IMG/VR virus record: IMGVR_UViG_3300035161_000034
Location: 1 to 53,650 of that record
DNA: 53,650 bases
Reading direction: 5' to 3' (one strand)
From: a virus
Shown: positions 39,232 to 48,238 of the stretch, piece by piece
Position numbering within the stretch: the first letter of the stretch is position 1
Layout of the letters: every line of letters starts with the position of its first letter
Notes under the pieces: model-generated
What the model was told of the DNA's origin: nothing
Databases searched by the model: none
The model's input: only the letters and a program-made list of their open reading frames with translations
Program-made: the position numbers and the translations under genes

Positions 39232-41054
39232 CGGCAGTTCCCCAAATGTGGTCCGCGACCGGACGTGTCGATGGCGATCCCTTCCAGCGATTGCGAGTTG
39301 ATGACATTGTTCGAGGACGATTCTGCCGACGAACTAATGCTGACACAGGACTTGGTGTCGGAATCATTGAACGACTCGGACGTTGTTCGGGAGGTACTTC
39401 TTGAAATATTGCGCGACTGATTGAAGGTTTCCACCGAAATCGTCGCGGCTTCCGCCATTGCCTGCGCTTGCAGTTCGGCACGTACAATGGTCGCATCCAG
39501 TGCGTCGTTAGCCACTTCAATACGGTCGTTGGCGTCGATCCGCGCATCACTGACACGCTGACCGGCCAATGCCGACTTCATGTTCGCACCTTCGCTATCC
39601 ATCCGGGCAGACTCCGTTTTTATCACTGACGAAACACTCGCCTTGTACAACTTCGCTAATTCGCCCTGAATACCGCCTACGGCCTCAATTCTACTCCTTT
39701 CGGCATCGACTTGGGCCTTAAATGCATTATTCTGTTGTTTATATACTTCCAGCGGTGCCTTCTGGTTCGCGTTAAATTCCGCCAGTTGCGCCGCAACCTG
39801 TGCATCCACCAGTGTTTTATATACTTCCGCCTTGTCCCGGTGCGCCTCGGCTTGCGCGGCGAACGAGGTGAACCGTTGCGTTTCCGCCTTAATCTGTTCC
39901 ACGAAGCCATCGACTTTAGACTTCTCAGCCAGCAATGAGTACTTGGCTCCATCTACTTGAGATCGGTATTTCTCCGCGTTATTCAGATCGGTCTGCACCT
40001 TGATCTTCGCCGCCTCGACATTGCTCTTGTAAATGTTGACCTGCGCTTTAACGCCTTCCACCTGCGCCACATACAGATCCACCGCCGCCTGATCCAATTC
40101 CGCAATCAGTTGCCGCGCCTCCAGTTGCGCCTTGAATACCTCCAGCTTCGCCAGTTGCGCTTTCAGATTGGTACGGAACACATCGGCCAAGGTGGAGAAT
40201 ACCTGCACATCGACCCGCGCCAGTCCCAAGTGTGCGTTAAACAATTCAATCTTACTGTTCACCGCGATTTTCGCCGCATCCAGTATGCGCTGCTGCATGC
40301 GGTTATGGTCCTCGAACACCAAGGCTTGCTCCTGAATCCCGGATACCATGCCAAGCAACATGTTTTGCTGCTCCAGCCGTACCTGCTCGATCATCAGCTT
40401 GCGCGATTCTTCCGACGCCTGATCGACACCGGCTTCAAACTGGTCGGCGATTTGCCGCAAGGCCGCGCCGCCCGGCAGGATATGCCCCCGGCCACCATGC
40501 GCTTCAAAGGTTTTCGCCACGACATCCTGATCCACCTTGGCCGGGACATCCCGCGCCTTGTCCGCGATCAGGGCTTCAACATCCGGCGGCAGCGCGGTTG
40601 CCAGTCCCAAAATAAACTGCGACTGCTTCAACGCCAGATTGGTCAGTAACTGACTGCTGTACGCCTGATCACTCCAGACAAATGATTCGCTCTCCGGGAT
40701 TAACGGTGCGGAACGGAATACCTCGTTAAACACCGGCAGATTCACTACCGGTTCATCCGGGATGTCCAGACTCAACAGTGTCGGTACATCCGGCAAGGTG
40801 ATGGTCGGCGCTGCCGGGTTTTCCACCACCGTCAGATCCGGCGCTTCCGGCACCGGCCCGGCCAACGGATTCGGAAACGTAATCGTCGCCAGTAACGGCG
40901 GCTGCGAATCGAACTCCGGCGCATCCGGGATGTTCAGGCTGGCTATCGGTTGCGTCGTCACATTGCCGGTAAATGTTGAGAATTCAAAACTGCCAGCGGC
41001 GGCAACCGCGTCCGCTACGGCAGTCACCAGTACATCAGAGCCTAAGCAAGCCAT
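39228..41054 (-). CDS. Long coiled-coil virion protein, paralogue of its neighbour
   Basis: 608 aa with the same layout as the 592-aa neighbour: proline/beta-rich start (NIPDAPEFDSQPPLLATITFPNPLAGPVPEAPDL; TLPDVPTLLSLDIPDEPVVNLP), then ~350 residues of helix (FKAQLEARQLIAELDQAAVDLYVAQVEGVKAQVNIYKSNVEAAKIKV), then a Ser/Asn-rich end (SRSTSRTTSESFNDSD). Both share YVAQVEG / YLGRLEG-type heptads, so they arose by tandem duplication. They may form a hetero-oligomeric fibre. TAATG overlap with the preceding gene. Confidence 0.65.
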   Translation of the reverse strand: MACLGSDVLVTAVADAVAAAGSFEFSTFTGNVTTQPIASLNIPDAPEFDSQPPLLATITFPNPLAGPVPEAPDLTVVENPAAPTITLPDVPTLLSLDIPDEPVVNLPVFNEVFRSAPLIPESESFVWSDQAYSSQLLTNLALKQSQFILGLATALPPDVEALIADKARDVPAKVDQDVVAKTFEAHGGRGHILPGGAALRQIADQFEAGVDQASEESRKLMIEQVRLEQQNMLLGMVSGIQEQALVFEDHNRMQQRILDAAKIAVNSKIELFNAHLGLARVDVQVFSTLADVFRTNLKAQLAKLEVFKAQLEARQLIAELDQAAVDLYVAQVEGVKAQVNIYKSNVEAAKIKVQTDLNNAEKYRSQVDGAKYSLLAEKSKVDGFVEQIKAETQRFTSFAAQAEAHRDKAEVYKTLVDAQVAAQLAEFNANQKAPLEVYKQQNNAFKAQVDAERSRIEAVGGIQGELAKLYKASVSSVIKTESARMDSEGANMKSALAGQRVSDARIDANDRIEVANDALDATIVRAELQAQAMAEAATISVETFNQSRNISRSTSRTTSESFNDSDTKSCVSISSSAESSSNNVINSQSLEGIAIDTSGRGPHLGNCR

Positions 41055-43210
41055 TAGTACACCTCCATTACACGTGTGTACGTGTTAAGTGAAAAATCTG
41101 CTGAGAAGTAACCGCCGAAACCCCCTGCCGCTGACCACGCACTTTCCGTCGATCCCTGCGATGTGCTGGTATTGGACCAGATGGTGCTAATCTGACCGTC
41201 ACCGTAATCGTCGCCATTTCGCGCCGTTGCTTGAAAAGTGCTACTGGTGTACAAAACGAACGGGTTTGAGAGCGGGTGCAACTCAGCGTCGATCAACTCC
41301 TGTATGCCCGGCGAGATATCATCAATATCAACCGTAATCCTGACATCCTTGACAGCACCAAAGCAGCTATTTTCTTGCCAGAAATCAATCCCGTTACCGG
41401 GCGATTCACCCTGCGCAATCGTAATTCGACTGGTGCCGCCGCGCATCGGTGTGTAAACTCCCGGCGGTGATGTCAACCGGCCAAAGACCTGATTGAAATC
41501 TGGATCGCCGTTAAATACGCCGATCATCGACAAGGTGCTGGGCAGCGAGGCGCTGGCACAACCTTCCGGCGCATTTTCCAATAGTTTTGCTTTTACCTGA
41601 TCACCGCCGAATGCCATCTGTGCCAGTGTGGTATTAATGACGTTGCGGGCAAAGCCGTCACTGATTAAAGCGGCTGCCGGGGATAGATCAATGCGCGGAT
41701 GATAAATAGAATCCGCCGGGAACTGTACGGCGTTCGGTTCGACATCCGGTCGCCAAGGTTCATCCTGCTCTGCAATTTCCTCTTCCAGAATCGGTGCGAC
41801 AAACAACCGCTCAGGTGTGTGCGGCGGCTGCGGTGGGGGCATATACGCGAAAACACCGCCGCTCCACCACCACGGTCCATGACCATTGGTGCCACGATCC
41901 GGCACCTTTGATGCAGTTTCATCTTTCTGACTGCCGGTCAGAAATGATTGCAACACGCCCGGTGTATTCCAATCTTCGTCCGCCCACTCCTGATACCATG
42001 CCGCCGAGCTACGAAGCCGGGGAAACCAGCCGCCGGGCAGGATTGACGACAAATATCCGGTATAGGCTTCAATCGTGACTTCATATTTATCAATCAGCTT
42101 GTACGGCCCCATGCCGATCTGCACATGCAGATCAAATTCTGTATTGTGAATGTTGTACTGATCGATAAACCATTCACCGCCCATCATCACCTTGATCGCG
42201 TAGCGACCAGATCTCGGTGTCACACAACCGGCCCCGGACCGATCCGTTACCGGTGTATCGTCATTGGTGCGGCGGCTGCGGATAATGACATCCCAATATT
42301 CTTCTTCATGATCCTGTGCATTCTCACCGTAATCCGTCGCGATGTAATTGAATTCATCGCCATCATCACCGGTAATCGCCGGATTCACCCATACTTCCAG
42401 TTTTGACGCATCACTGACTTCCGTATCCGCAGACTCCGCAACACAACGCCCGTCCGGGTACAGTTCCGTCGGCCCCTCCTGAGCCAGATCTTCACGGTTT
42501 TCAACTGCTTCTGTATGACTGCCGAATAGGTGCGGCAACACTGCCTGATCGGTAAACATGGCACGGTTGGAAATGACGTTATGCGTCGCATTGTCATTGC
42601 TGTCCGGGTTGATGGGTTCGTACACCACCAGATGCGGATAGACAAAACGGTTACCGCGCTCACTGCCCCACCCGGCAAAATCTGGATACCGCATATCACC
42701 GCCGGATCGGTGATGAATGCCCACCCACAAAAACGGCATGAAACCGCGTTCCGGCTCGGTGAGATCTTGTTCCGGGATATCCGGTAACTGGGGATTGTCC
42801 GGTGTCGGAGTGTCAATAATGGTACGCGACAGCGCCCCAAGGGATTGTGTCTTAACCACGGTGCCATCTTCAAGCTGTCTCACCCGCACCACATACGGTG
42901 GGTTTTCGCCTTGCGCCTGAATGACATTAACCCCGCTTTGCAGCTTCAGATCCGCCATCTGACGCATCGCAATTTTGCGATTGCGCAGCTCTTTATCGCT
43001 TAGCCCATTTAATGCCAGCTTGCCGAGGACCGGATCAAGCGGCTGATTGGTAACTTCCGGCGGCGCAATACGGAACAGTTCGCGCAACCCTTCGTCGAAA
43101 TCATCATTGGAGGCGAAATTAACCAGATCGTCGGCATTGATGATTTGCTCGGTATCAAAGCCGTCATCGTCTGGATGGGGGCCAAGATCGTCAAATTCAT
43201 CATCCATCAC
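41054..43210 (-). CDS. Large structural protein of unknown role, 718 aa
   Basis: Acidic N-terminus (DDEFDDLGPHPDDDGFDTEQI), then a beta-rich body with few repeats (PERGFMPFLWVGIHHRSGGDMRYPDFAGWGSERGNRFVYPHLVVYEP; GRYAIKVMMGGEWFIDQYNIHN). A proline stretch FAYMPPPQPPHTPE lies in the middle. It ends with Ser/Gly-rich strands. No family recognised. Its size, position and coupling to both neighbours make it a virion component, probably of the tail or neck. Confidence 0.6.
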   Translation of the reverse strand: MMDDEFDDLGPHPDDDGFDTEQIINADDLVNFASNDDFDEGLRELFRIAPPEVTNQPLDPVLGKLALNGLSDKELRNRKIAMRQMADLKLQSGVNVIQAQGENPPYVVRVRQLEDGTVVKTQSLGALSRTIIDTPTPDNPQLPDIPEQDLTEPERGFMPFLWVGIHHRSGGDMRYPDFAGWGSERGNRFVYPHLVVYEPINPDSNDNATHNVISNRAMFTDQAVLPHLFGSHTEAVENREDLAQEGPTELYPDGRCVAESADTEVSDASKLEVWVNPAITGDDGDEFNYIATDYGENAQDHEEEYWDVIIRSRRTNDDTPVTDRSGAGCVTPRSGRYAIKVMMGGEWFIDQYNIHNTEFDLHVQIGMGPYKLIDKYEVTIEAYTGYLSSILPGGWFPRLRSSAAWYQEWADEDWNTPGVLQSFLTGSQKDETASKVPDRGTNGHGPWWWSGGVFAYMPPPQPPHTPERLFVAPILEEEIAEQDEPWRPDVEPNAVQFPADSIYHPRIDLSPAAALISDGFARNVINTTLAQMAFGGDQVKAKLLENAPEGCASASLPSTLSMIGVFNGDPDFNQVFGRLTSPPGVYTPMRGGTSRITIAQGESPGNGIDFWQENSCFGAVKDVRITVDIDDISPGIQELIDAELHPLSNPFVLYTSSTFQATARNGDDYGDGQISTIWSNTSTSQGSTESAWSAAGGFGGYFSADFSLNTYTRVMEVY

Positions 43211-44481
43211 GTAATCCGCCGTTTGGTATCCTCTACATCAAAGGTAATCGCCCGGATCGCCACTGACCCGCCGGTCGAATTAAAGCCCCACTGCCAATGC
43301 CGTCCAACGACCCCTAAGCCTAACTTCACTTTCGCGCCATGCAGTCCGGTCAGCTTGCGCTGCACCGTGTACGACCGCTCGGTCTTGTTGTCCGCCGCCA
43401 TCGACATCGTAATGTCGCTACTCGCGTCAATCACCACATACGCCAGCGGAATCTTCTTGACACGGGTGCTGTTAATATCGGTCAGCCCGGATCGCACACG
43501 GGTTGCAATCGCGGTGCCTGAATCGGTTATGCCGGTCAACGCCACGATACCGGCATCCGTCGCAGCAAGGTCCAGCCCGGCAAACTTGGTCATACTGTTA
43601 ATTTCAAGCCCGGTGTATTCGGTTACCGCGTTCAGCCGGGTATTCACCGCCAGTCCTTCAAATACGGCAGTGACAACCGCCGCCACCCCTGCCGCATCGA
43701 CCACGGCGCTCGGTACGGTAATCGCCACCGACCCGGTATTATTCCCGGCATGGCTGGCAATAATCGTGGTACTGGGCACGGTAATACTGCCAGTGCCGAC
43801 CCGCCCGGTAACGCCAATACCCTGTATCGTCGGTGCCACCGTAACGGCTCCGGATATGATGGCGGCTTGCGAGCCGTTGCCATCGACCAGCGGGGCCGTT
43901 ACGGTAATCGACCCGGCTTGTGTGCCTGCCAGCGGGGTACTTTCCAGCGTCGCCGATACGACCACCCGCCCACCATTAACAGCCGCCAATCCAAGTCGGC
44001 CATTTTGTCCGACTGCACCAATTGTCGGTGCAGAAACATCGACCTCAGCGTAATCACGGCTACCCGCACGAACGTCCGCGCCGGGCAATAGCACCGATCC
44101 CGTGCCAATCGGCCCGTTAAGACCACTGCCAACGGCGGTAACATCCGGCGTATCCACATCGCCAGTGCCGGGAAAGCCAATCGCGCCGGTACTCGAAACC
44201 GTGACACTCGGGACAATGATATGGTCCTGAAGCCCCTGTCCGCGCACCCGCACCACCGGCGGGATGATATTCGCAACCCCGACCTTGCCGGACTGATTGG
44301 TGGTCGTGGTAACGGTAACGGTCGGCGCGGTAACACTGGCCGACCCTGCCCAACCGGTAAATCCTGACGCTAACGCCGTACTGCTAGGCGCAGTGACCTC
44401 ACCGGGGCCAAACGGTCCCGGATACCCGGCACCTAACGGGGCCGGGGCGGATGCGGTAACGTCACCAGTGCCGGTTGCCAT
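43207..44481 (-). CDS. Repetitive Gly/Val/Thr structural protein, fibre-like
   Basis: 424 aa. Residues 1-~260 are about ten imperfect repeats of ~25 residues, GTGSVTVPSxxVxxxGxxGxxG, each likely a beta strand plus turn. Residues ~265-424 form a non-repeated domain (FAGLDLAATDAGIVALTGITDSG, IPLAYVVIDASSDITMSM, GLHGAKVKLGLGVVGRHWQWGFNSTGG). Layout is like the 25355-26620 protein (repeat shaft plus tip) but the sequences differ. Probably a fibre or spike. Confidence 0.65.
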   Translation of the reverse strand: MATGTGDVTASAPAPLGAGYPGPFGPGEVTAPSSTALASGFTGWAGSASVTAPTVTVTTTTNQSGKVGVANIIPPVVRVRGQGLQDHIIVPSVTVSSTGAIGFPGTGDVDTPDVTAVGSGLNGPIGTGSVLLPGADVRAGSRDYAEVDVSAPTIGAVGQNGRLGLAAVNGGRVVVSATLESTPLAGTQAGSITVTAPLVDGNGSQAAIISGAVTVAPTIQGIGVTGRVGTGSITVPSTTIIASHAGNNTGSVAITVPSAVVDAAGVAAVVTAVFEGLAVNTRLNAVTEYTGLEINSMTKFAGLDLAATDAGIVALTGITDSGTAIATRVRSGLTDINSTRVKKIPLAYVVIDASSDITMSMAADNKTERSYTVQRKLTGLHGAKVKLGLGVVGRHWQWGFNSTGGSVAIRAITFDVEDTKRRIT

Positions 44482-44488
44482 CTACTGA

Positions 44489-45262
44489 TTAGGTTTCAGG
44501 TAGTGTAATGCTGAACGACGACACGGTTTGCGTCGCGGATGTGACAAACGAGGTGCTGGACATGTTCAACTGCTGGCCGGATGTTCCGACCGCGCCGTCC
44601 ATGCGCACTTCTGTTTCCAGTGAATCCGCCGCCCCGCTGTCGGCAACCGCGCTGGTAAAGCGAAACCAACCTGCCGTACCGGTCGCAACTGCAACACCTG
44701 TCCATGTCTGACTGGCATCCTTGGTCAACACCCCTGCCGCGACCGGGCCGAAATCCAAGCCGTTGACGCTGTTGACACCGCCCGACATATTGGTGTCGGT
44801 CTTGGTAATCGTCGTGACCGTGGAGGCGACAACCAGTGAGTTTGCGCCGGTGCCGACACCCAGTTTAGCGGCGATGGTAATCACCGCGCCGGATGCTGAA
44901 GCCGTATATTCCGGGAACGACTGGCCGTTATTGATCGCATCCGCGACATCGCTGGCGGTCTGTGCCAGTGAGGTATTAAACGGTACTGCCGCTGGTAGAA
45001 TGGCAACACTGTCAACGGTAATGGCATCAACCGAACCACTCGCGCCACCCGTTAGTTCGACACTGCCGGTCGCCTTGACTTCATTGGTATGCGCACCGCT
45101 TGCGTCGGTAATGGTAACGAGCAATGTACCTGTCGGCGCATCGTCCGCGCTGGACGGCTGCGAGCCGGAATAAATCTGAATTTTGCCGCCGTTTAACGCG
45201 GAACGGTACGAACCTTGTTGGGCGACATGGTTACGAAAACCCTTGCTGAACCTGACTGTCAT
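44489..45262 (-). CDS. Virion structural protein, 257 aa
   Basis: Begins RFSKGFRNHVAQQGSYRSALNGGKIQIYSGSQPSSADDAPTGTLLVTI, a start I recall from phage virion proteins of podoviruses. The rest is Ser/Thr/Ala-rich and beta (SVDAITVDSVAIL, GAVITIAAKLGVGTGANSLVVASTV, GWFRFTSAVADSGAADSLETEVR). Probably a head or neck surface protein. ATG with GGAGTC upstream. Confidence 0.7.
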   Translation of the reverse strand: MTVRFSKGFRNHVAQQGSYRSALNGGKIQIYSGSQPSSADDAPTGTLLVTITDASGAHTNEVKATGSVELTGGASGSVDAITVDSVAILPAAVPFNTSLAQTASDVADAINNGQSFPEYTASASGAVITIAAKLGVGTGANSLVVASTVTTITKTDTNMSGGVNSVNGLDFGPVAAGVLTKDASQTWTGVAVATGTAGWFRFTSAVADSGAADSLETEVRMDGAVGTSGQQLNMSSTSFVTSATQTVSSFSITLPET

Positions 45263-45271
45263 TTGAGACTC

Positions 45272-46486
45272 CTATTGCTGTTGAACTACAATGTATTGAT
45301 GCACGTCTGACGTGCCGCGAAACAAGGCAGCGCCTTTACGCCGGGCCGTCACGTCGTAGCTGTCCGAGGTCAGGTTGACGAGGGTGCCGTCAGCGAAACC
45401 CGCCAACACCCCTTCCACCGACACAAACACCACGACATTCTGTCCGGCGAGTTCGATGCGACCGAACAACTCGTAGCCGTCCGCAATGACTGCCGTACCC
45501 GGAACGACACGACCAATCGAGGCGCGTGTCGCCTTCAGAGAGCCTTGTGCGTCGCCCTGTAGCACACTGACCCCTTCTTCCGTTCCAATAAATACCACTG
45601 ACTCCAGCGATGCCAGCATGTTGATGCGGCTTCCGTCGCAGGCGATGTACTCGCGCAGATCGACATGCTCCAGACTGTGTGTCGAGGTAACGTAAATTTC
45701 TTCGCCGCTGGCTATCAGGATGCGTCCCTTGTAGAACGTCAACCACTGCCCGGCGGGTGGTTTCTGCAACCATTGCAGATTGAGCGGCACCGACAACGGT
45801 GCGCCTGAATGCGTGAACGACTCGTCACCAACCGGTGCGGTCCCGGCCAAAAACAGCGCCTCGCCGTCGCGGTTGCTGACATAGATATTGATGTGACTGA
45901 TTTCAGTATCGCCGCTGTCCAACCATGTCACGGTAATCGAGGAATTATCGGCAAGATCAATCGTGTCCGGCAGACTGGTGCCGGATTCCACACCGTTCGG
46001 ACGCATCGCGGTCAGCACCACCTGATAACGTCCGGCCAGTAGAAGTCCTGAACCACTACTTGTCAGTCCGGCAATCAACGGCGGGTTCAACCCCCACGAC
46101 CGGTTCAGGCCGTTGTCGATAACACCGGTCAAGGTGCCGTCCGTCCAGTACACGCGGTCATCCACGCGCTGGAATACGACATCGGCACCGACACCACTGC
46201 GAATACTGGTGGTTGTCATATCCGGCCATAACCGCTTCAATACGCCGCCATCCACATAAAACGCCACTTCGCCGTCCGACCATAGGGATGTCGGTGATCC
46301 TGCCACCTGCAAGGTGGTGCCGGTACGACTGCGGATTTCGCGCCGGTCGGTAATGTCAATATTGCTGCCTGCGGTCAGTTCAGCAGGCAAGGATTCCTTG
46401 ACAGGTGAGATCCACCCGCTTTGCAGGCTTTCAGGATTGGCCTTGTTGTTGATTCCGGCGAATTGCTGGATGGTTTGTTCTGGCAT
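45272..46486 (-). CDS. Beta-propeller-like virion protein, 404 aa
   Basis: The ATG at 46486 (TAATG overlap with the preceding stop) is preferred over one at 46498. N-terminus PEQTIQQFAGINNKANPESL, then AGSNIDITDRREIRSRTGTTL, a pattern common at the start of podovirus tail-tube or neck proteins. Repeated WSDGEVAFYVDGGVLKRLW, LAGRYQVVLTAM, FYKGRILIASGEEIYVTS, VVFIGTEEGVSVLQG units suggest propeller blades. Likely part of the tail tube, plug or nozzle. Confidence 0.65.
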   Translation of the reverse strand: MPEQTIQQFAGINNKANPESLQSGWISPVKESLPAELTAGSNIDITDRREIRSRTGTTLQVAGSPTSLWSDGEVAFYVDGGVLKRLWPDMTTTSIRSGVGADVVFQRVDDRVYWTDGTLTGVIDNGLNRSWGLNPPLIAGLTSSGSGLLLAGRYQVVLTAMRPNGVESGTSLPDTIDLADNSSITVTWLDSGDTEISHINIYVSNRDGEALFLAGTAPVGDESFTHSGAPLSVPLNLQWLQKPPAGQWLTFYKGRILIASGEEIYVTSTHSLEHVDLREYIACDGSRINMLASLESVVFIGTEEGVSVLQGDAQGSLKATRASIGRVVPGTAVIADGYELFGRIELAGQNVVVFVSVEGVLAGFADGTLVNLTSDSYDVTARRKGAALFRGTSDVHQYIVVQQQ

Positions 46487-47247
46487 TACCGGCTCCAAGA
46501 AAAGCCGTTACCGCCATAGCGTATTTGCGCGGGTGCGAATGTCTTACGCTTGAATTCTTTGATGGCGTTTTTGACGGCTTCGTCAAACGCCTGTTTATGA
46601 CTTTCAACGTCGATCTGACTGCCTTCATCGGCATCGAAGCCGCGTTTGGCGCGGTACGCCGCCCACTCCAGTACATCCAACTGGTAGTCGAGCGGAATCT
46701 CAGACTCGCGCGACTGCGAGAACTCCGAGTAGGTCGTCATCGGCAGTCGCGCGACACGCAAGTACACAGTATCGCCATTCTGATCGGCTGAGGGTTTCGG
46801 ATAGACCGACAATGTGACGCGGTTGTTGCCGCCGAACACGACCGTTTCATCGGTCCAGAATGCCAGCGGTTTACCGTTAGGTAGATCAGTACTTATGGTG
46901 GGGTCAAAGGTCAGAAATTCCGGTGTCGTCACTCCGGCGGCGACGGCATGGCCGGTGCGTACCAAGTCGTTGACCTCGGTATCGTATTTGGCGGAAATCA
47001 CTGACAGCACCGACGCATCCAGTGCGTAGTTCTGTGTGTCCGTCGCCAGTGTCACCTGTGTTGCCGCAACCGTGGTCGAGTCACGTAACAGCAGGGTCTG
47101 CCGGGCGAAACGGTATTCCGCGTCCTTGATAAATCGGATCAGCCGGGCATCGGAAAACAGGCGGTCATCGACACCGCCCGGTGTCAGATCGCTAATATCG
47201 CGAAGTAGATGCGTCCTGAGTTCATCCAACTGATCTTCAAGGTTCAT
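46486..47247 (-). CDS. Head-to-tail adaptor protein
   Basis: 253 aa. DQLDELRTHLLRDIS, then DRLFSDARLIRFIKDAEYRFARQTLLLRDSTT, then QNYALDASVLSVISAKY, fits the phage adaptor family found after capsid genes in podoviruses, where a helical bundle joins portal to tail tube. The C-terminus (LDVLEWAAYRAKRGFDADEGSQIDVESHKQAFDEAVKNAIKEFKRK) is helical as in that family. ATG overlaps the previous stop by one base. Confidence 0.75.
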   Translation of the reverse strand: MNLEDQLDELRTHLLRDISDLTPGGVDDRLFSDARLIRFIKDAEYRFARQTLLLRDSTTVAATQVTLATDTQNYALDASVLSVISAKYDTEVNDLVRTGHAVAAGVTTPEFLTFDPTISTDLPNGKPLAFWTDETVVFGGNNRVTLSVYPKPSADQNGDTVYLRVARLPMTTYSEFSQSRESEIPLDYQLDVLEWAAYRAKRGFDADEGSQIDVESHKQAFDEAVKNAIKEFKRKTFAPAQIRYGGNGFSWSR

Positions 47248-47588
47248 TAGTCGAGTGACCGGAAAGGAAAGCGCAGCCGGTCACGGTAGCCAATCACTTC
47301 ACCGGCGCTGTTGGTGATTGCAAATGTTTGCACCGCGTCATTCAACACGCTGACAATTTCTTCCGGCACATCCACCGGCTTACCGGCTTCAAGAATGTAC
47401 GCGCGGCCATTGACCGAGAAAAACTGGCCGGTTGGCGGAATATGCTCGTTATCTTCCAGCAGGATCTTGCGGCGCTTGACGGCTTCTGCCTGTTTCGGCG
47501 CGGACCGCTTGGCGGGTTTTTTCGCCGGTAGCGGATTCGGATCGCCACCGCCGTGCAGGTTTGATTTAAGTTCGAGTTGTTCGCTCAT
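47247..47588 (-). CDS. Conserved hypothetical virion-region protein, 113 aa
   Basis: Lys/Pro-rich start (PLPAKKPAKRSAPKQAEAVKRRK), then a small beta domain HIPPTGQFFSVNGRAYILEAGKPVDVPEEIVSVLNDAV. I recall the second part from other phage genomes at the same position (between capsid and adaptor). Role unknown. Starts in ATGA overlap. Confidence 0.7.
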   Translation of the reverse strand: MSEQLELKSNLHGGGDPNPLPAKKPAKRSAPKQAEAVKRRKILLEDNEHIPPTGQFFSVNGRAYILEAGKPVDVPEEIVSVLNDAVQTFAITNSAGEVIGYRDRLRFPFRSLD

Positions 47589-47839
47589 TTTTTACCTTTT
47601 GGTGGTTTGTTTAGTTTTTCAAATTCAGCGGAGAATTCCTCCGTCTGCTCTTTTTCCCGGACTGCCTTGATGATCGGCTCTATGTGCCTGAATACATCTT
47701 TTATCTCGTCGAATACGAATTCCTTATCAGGGTCTTTGAACATGCCATCCGACGACCGATTGGCCTGTAGGATCGACGGATCTTCATAACAAAGCGTGTA
47801 GCCGTTATCCAGTACCTTGATACGGAATTCGTGGCGCAT
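47585..47839 (-). CDS. Hypothetical virion-region protein, 84 aa
   Basis: Beta strands first (RHEFRIKVLDNGYTLCYED), then an acidic/basic helix (FVFDEIKDVFRHIEPIIKAVREKEQTEEFSAEFEKL) with a lysine tail. No family recognised. Overlaps the next gene by 4 bases and follows the 108-aa gene after 2. Confidence 0.65.
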   Translation of the reverse strand: MRHEFRIKVLDNGYTLCYEDPSILQANRSSDGMFKDPDKEFVFDEIKDVFRHIEPIIKAVREKEQTEEFSAEFEKLNKPPKGKK

Positions 47840-47841
47840 CT

Positions 47842-48168
47842 TTAACCTTCGACCAGTAATGCAAACGCTTTACTTGCCGCCATTGTGACCGCTGTAAACG
47901 TGACATCGCCACCAGACACCGTAACGCCGTTGGTGGTTTCCAGTGTGCGTGTACCCACCGCAACACTGTGCAGCGAACTGGCAGCGGCCATGCCGCTGAA
48001 CCACTCGTCAGAGATACGGTCGGTCAGATTGTGAAGGACTACCCGTTTCGGCTCGAAGCCGAAAGTAAATGTCAGGGCTGTCGCCGTGGCAGCACTGGTC
48101 GTTACGTACACCTGTTCGCGGCGTACCACACCATCGGCTTTCGTCCGGGTTTCTGTATCAATTGGCAT
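47842..48168 (-). CDS. Small beta-rich protein after the capsid gene, possible head decoration
   Basis: 108 aa; ATG with AGGAGA 5-6 bases upstream. Strands ADGVVRREQVYVTTSAATATALTFTFGFEPKRVVLHNLT, SLHSVAVGTRTLETTNGVTVSGGDVTFTAVTMAASKAFALLVEG. Such small beta proteins next to the major capsid gene are often decoration or cement proteins. It lies just past the terminator 48190-48216, so it would be made at a lower level than the capsid protein. Confidence 0.65.
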   Translation of the reverse strand: MPIDTETRTKADGVVRREQVYVTTSAATATALTFTFGFEPKRVVLHNLTDRISDEWFSGMAAASSLHSVAVGTRTLETTNGVTVSGGDVTFTAVTMAASKAFALLVEG

Positions 48169-48189
48169 TGCTTTCTCCTAAAATTTTTG

Positions 48190-48216
48190 AAAAACCGGGC
48201 CAGCCAGCGGCCCGGT
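48190..48216 (-). terminator. Rho-independent terminator after the major capsid gene
   Basis: On the - strand ACCGGGCC, loop GCTGGCT, GGCCCGGT, with a run of five T at the 3' side (48194-48190). Stem of 8 bp, mostly GC. It lies 22 bases after the capsid stop and before the next late gene, so it probably lets only part of the transcripts continue. Confidence 0.85.
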
Positions 48217-48238
48217 AAACCCCCCACCAGGTTTGATC

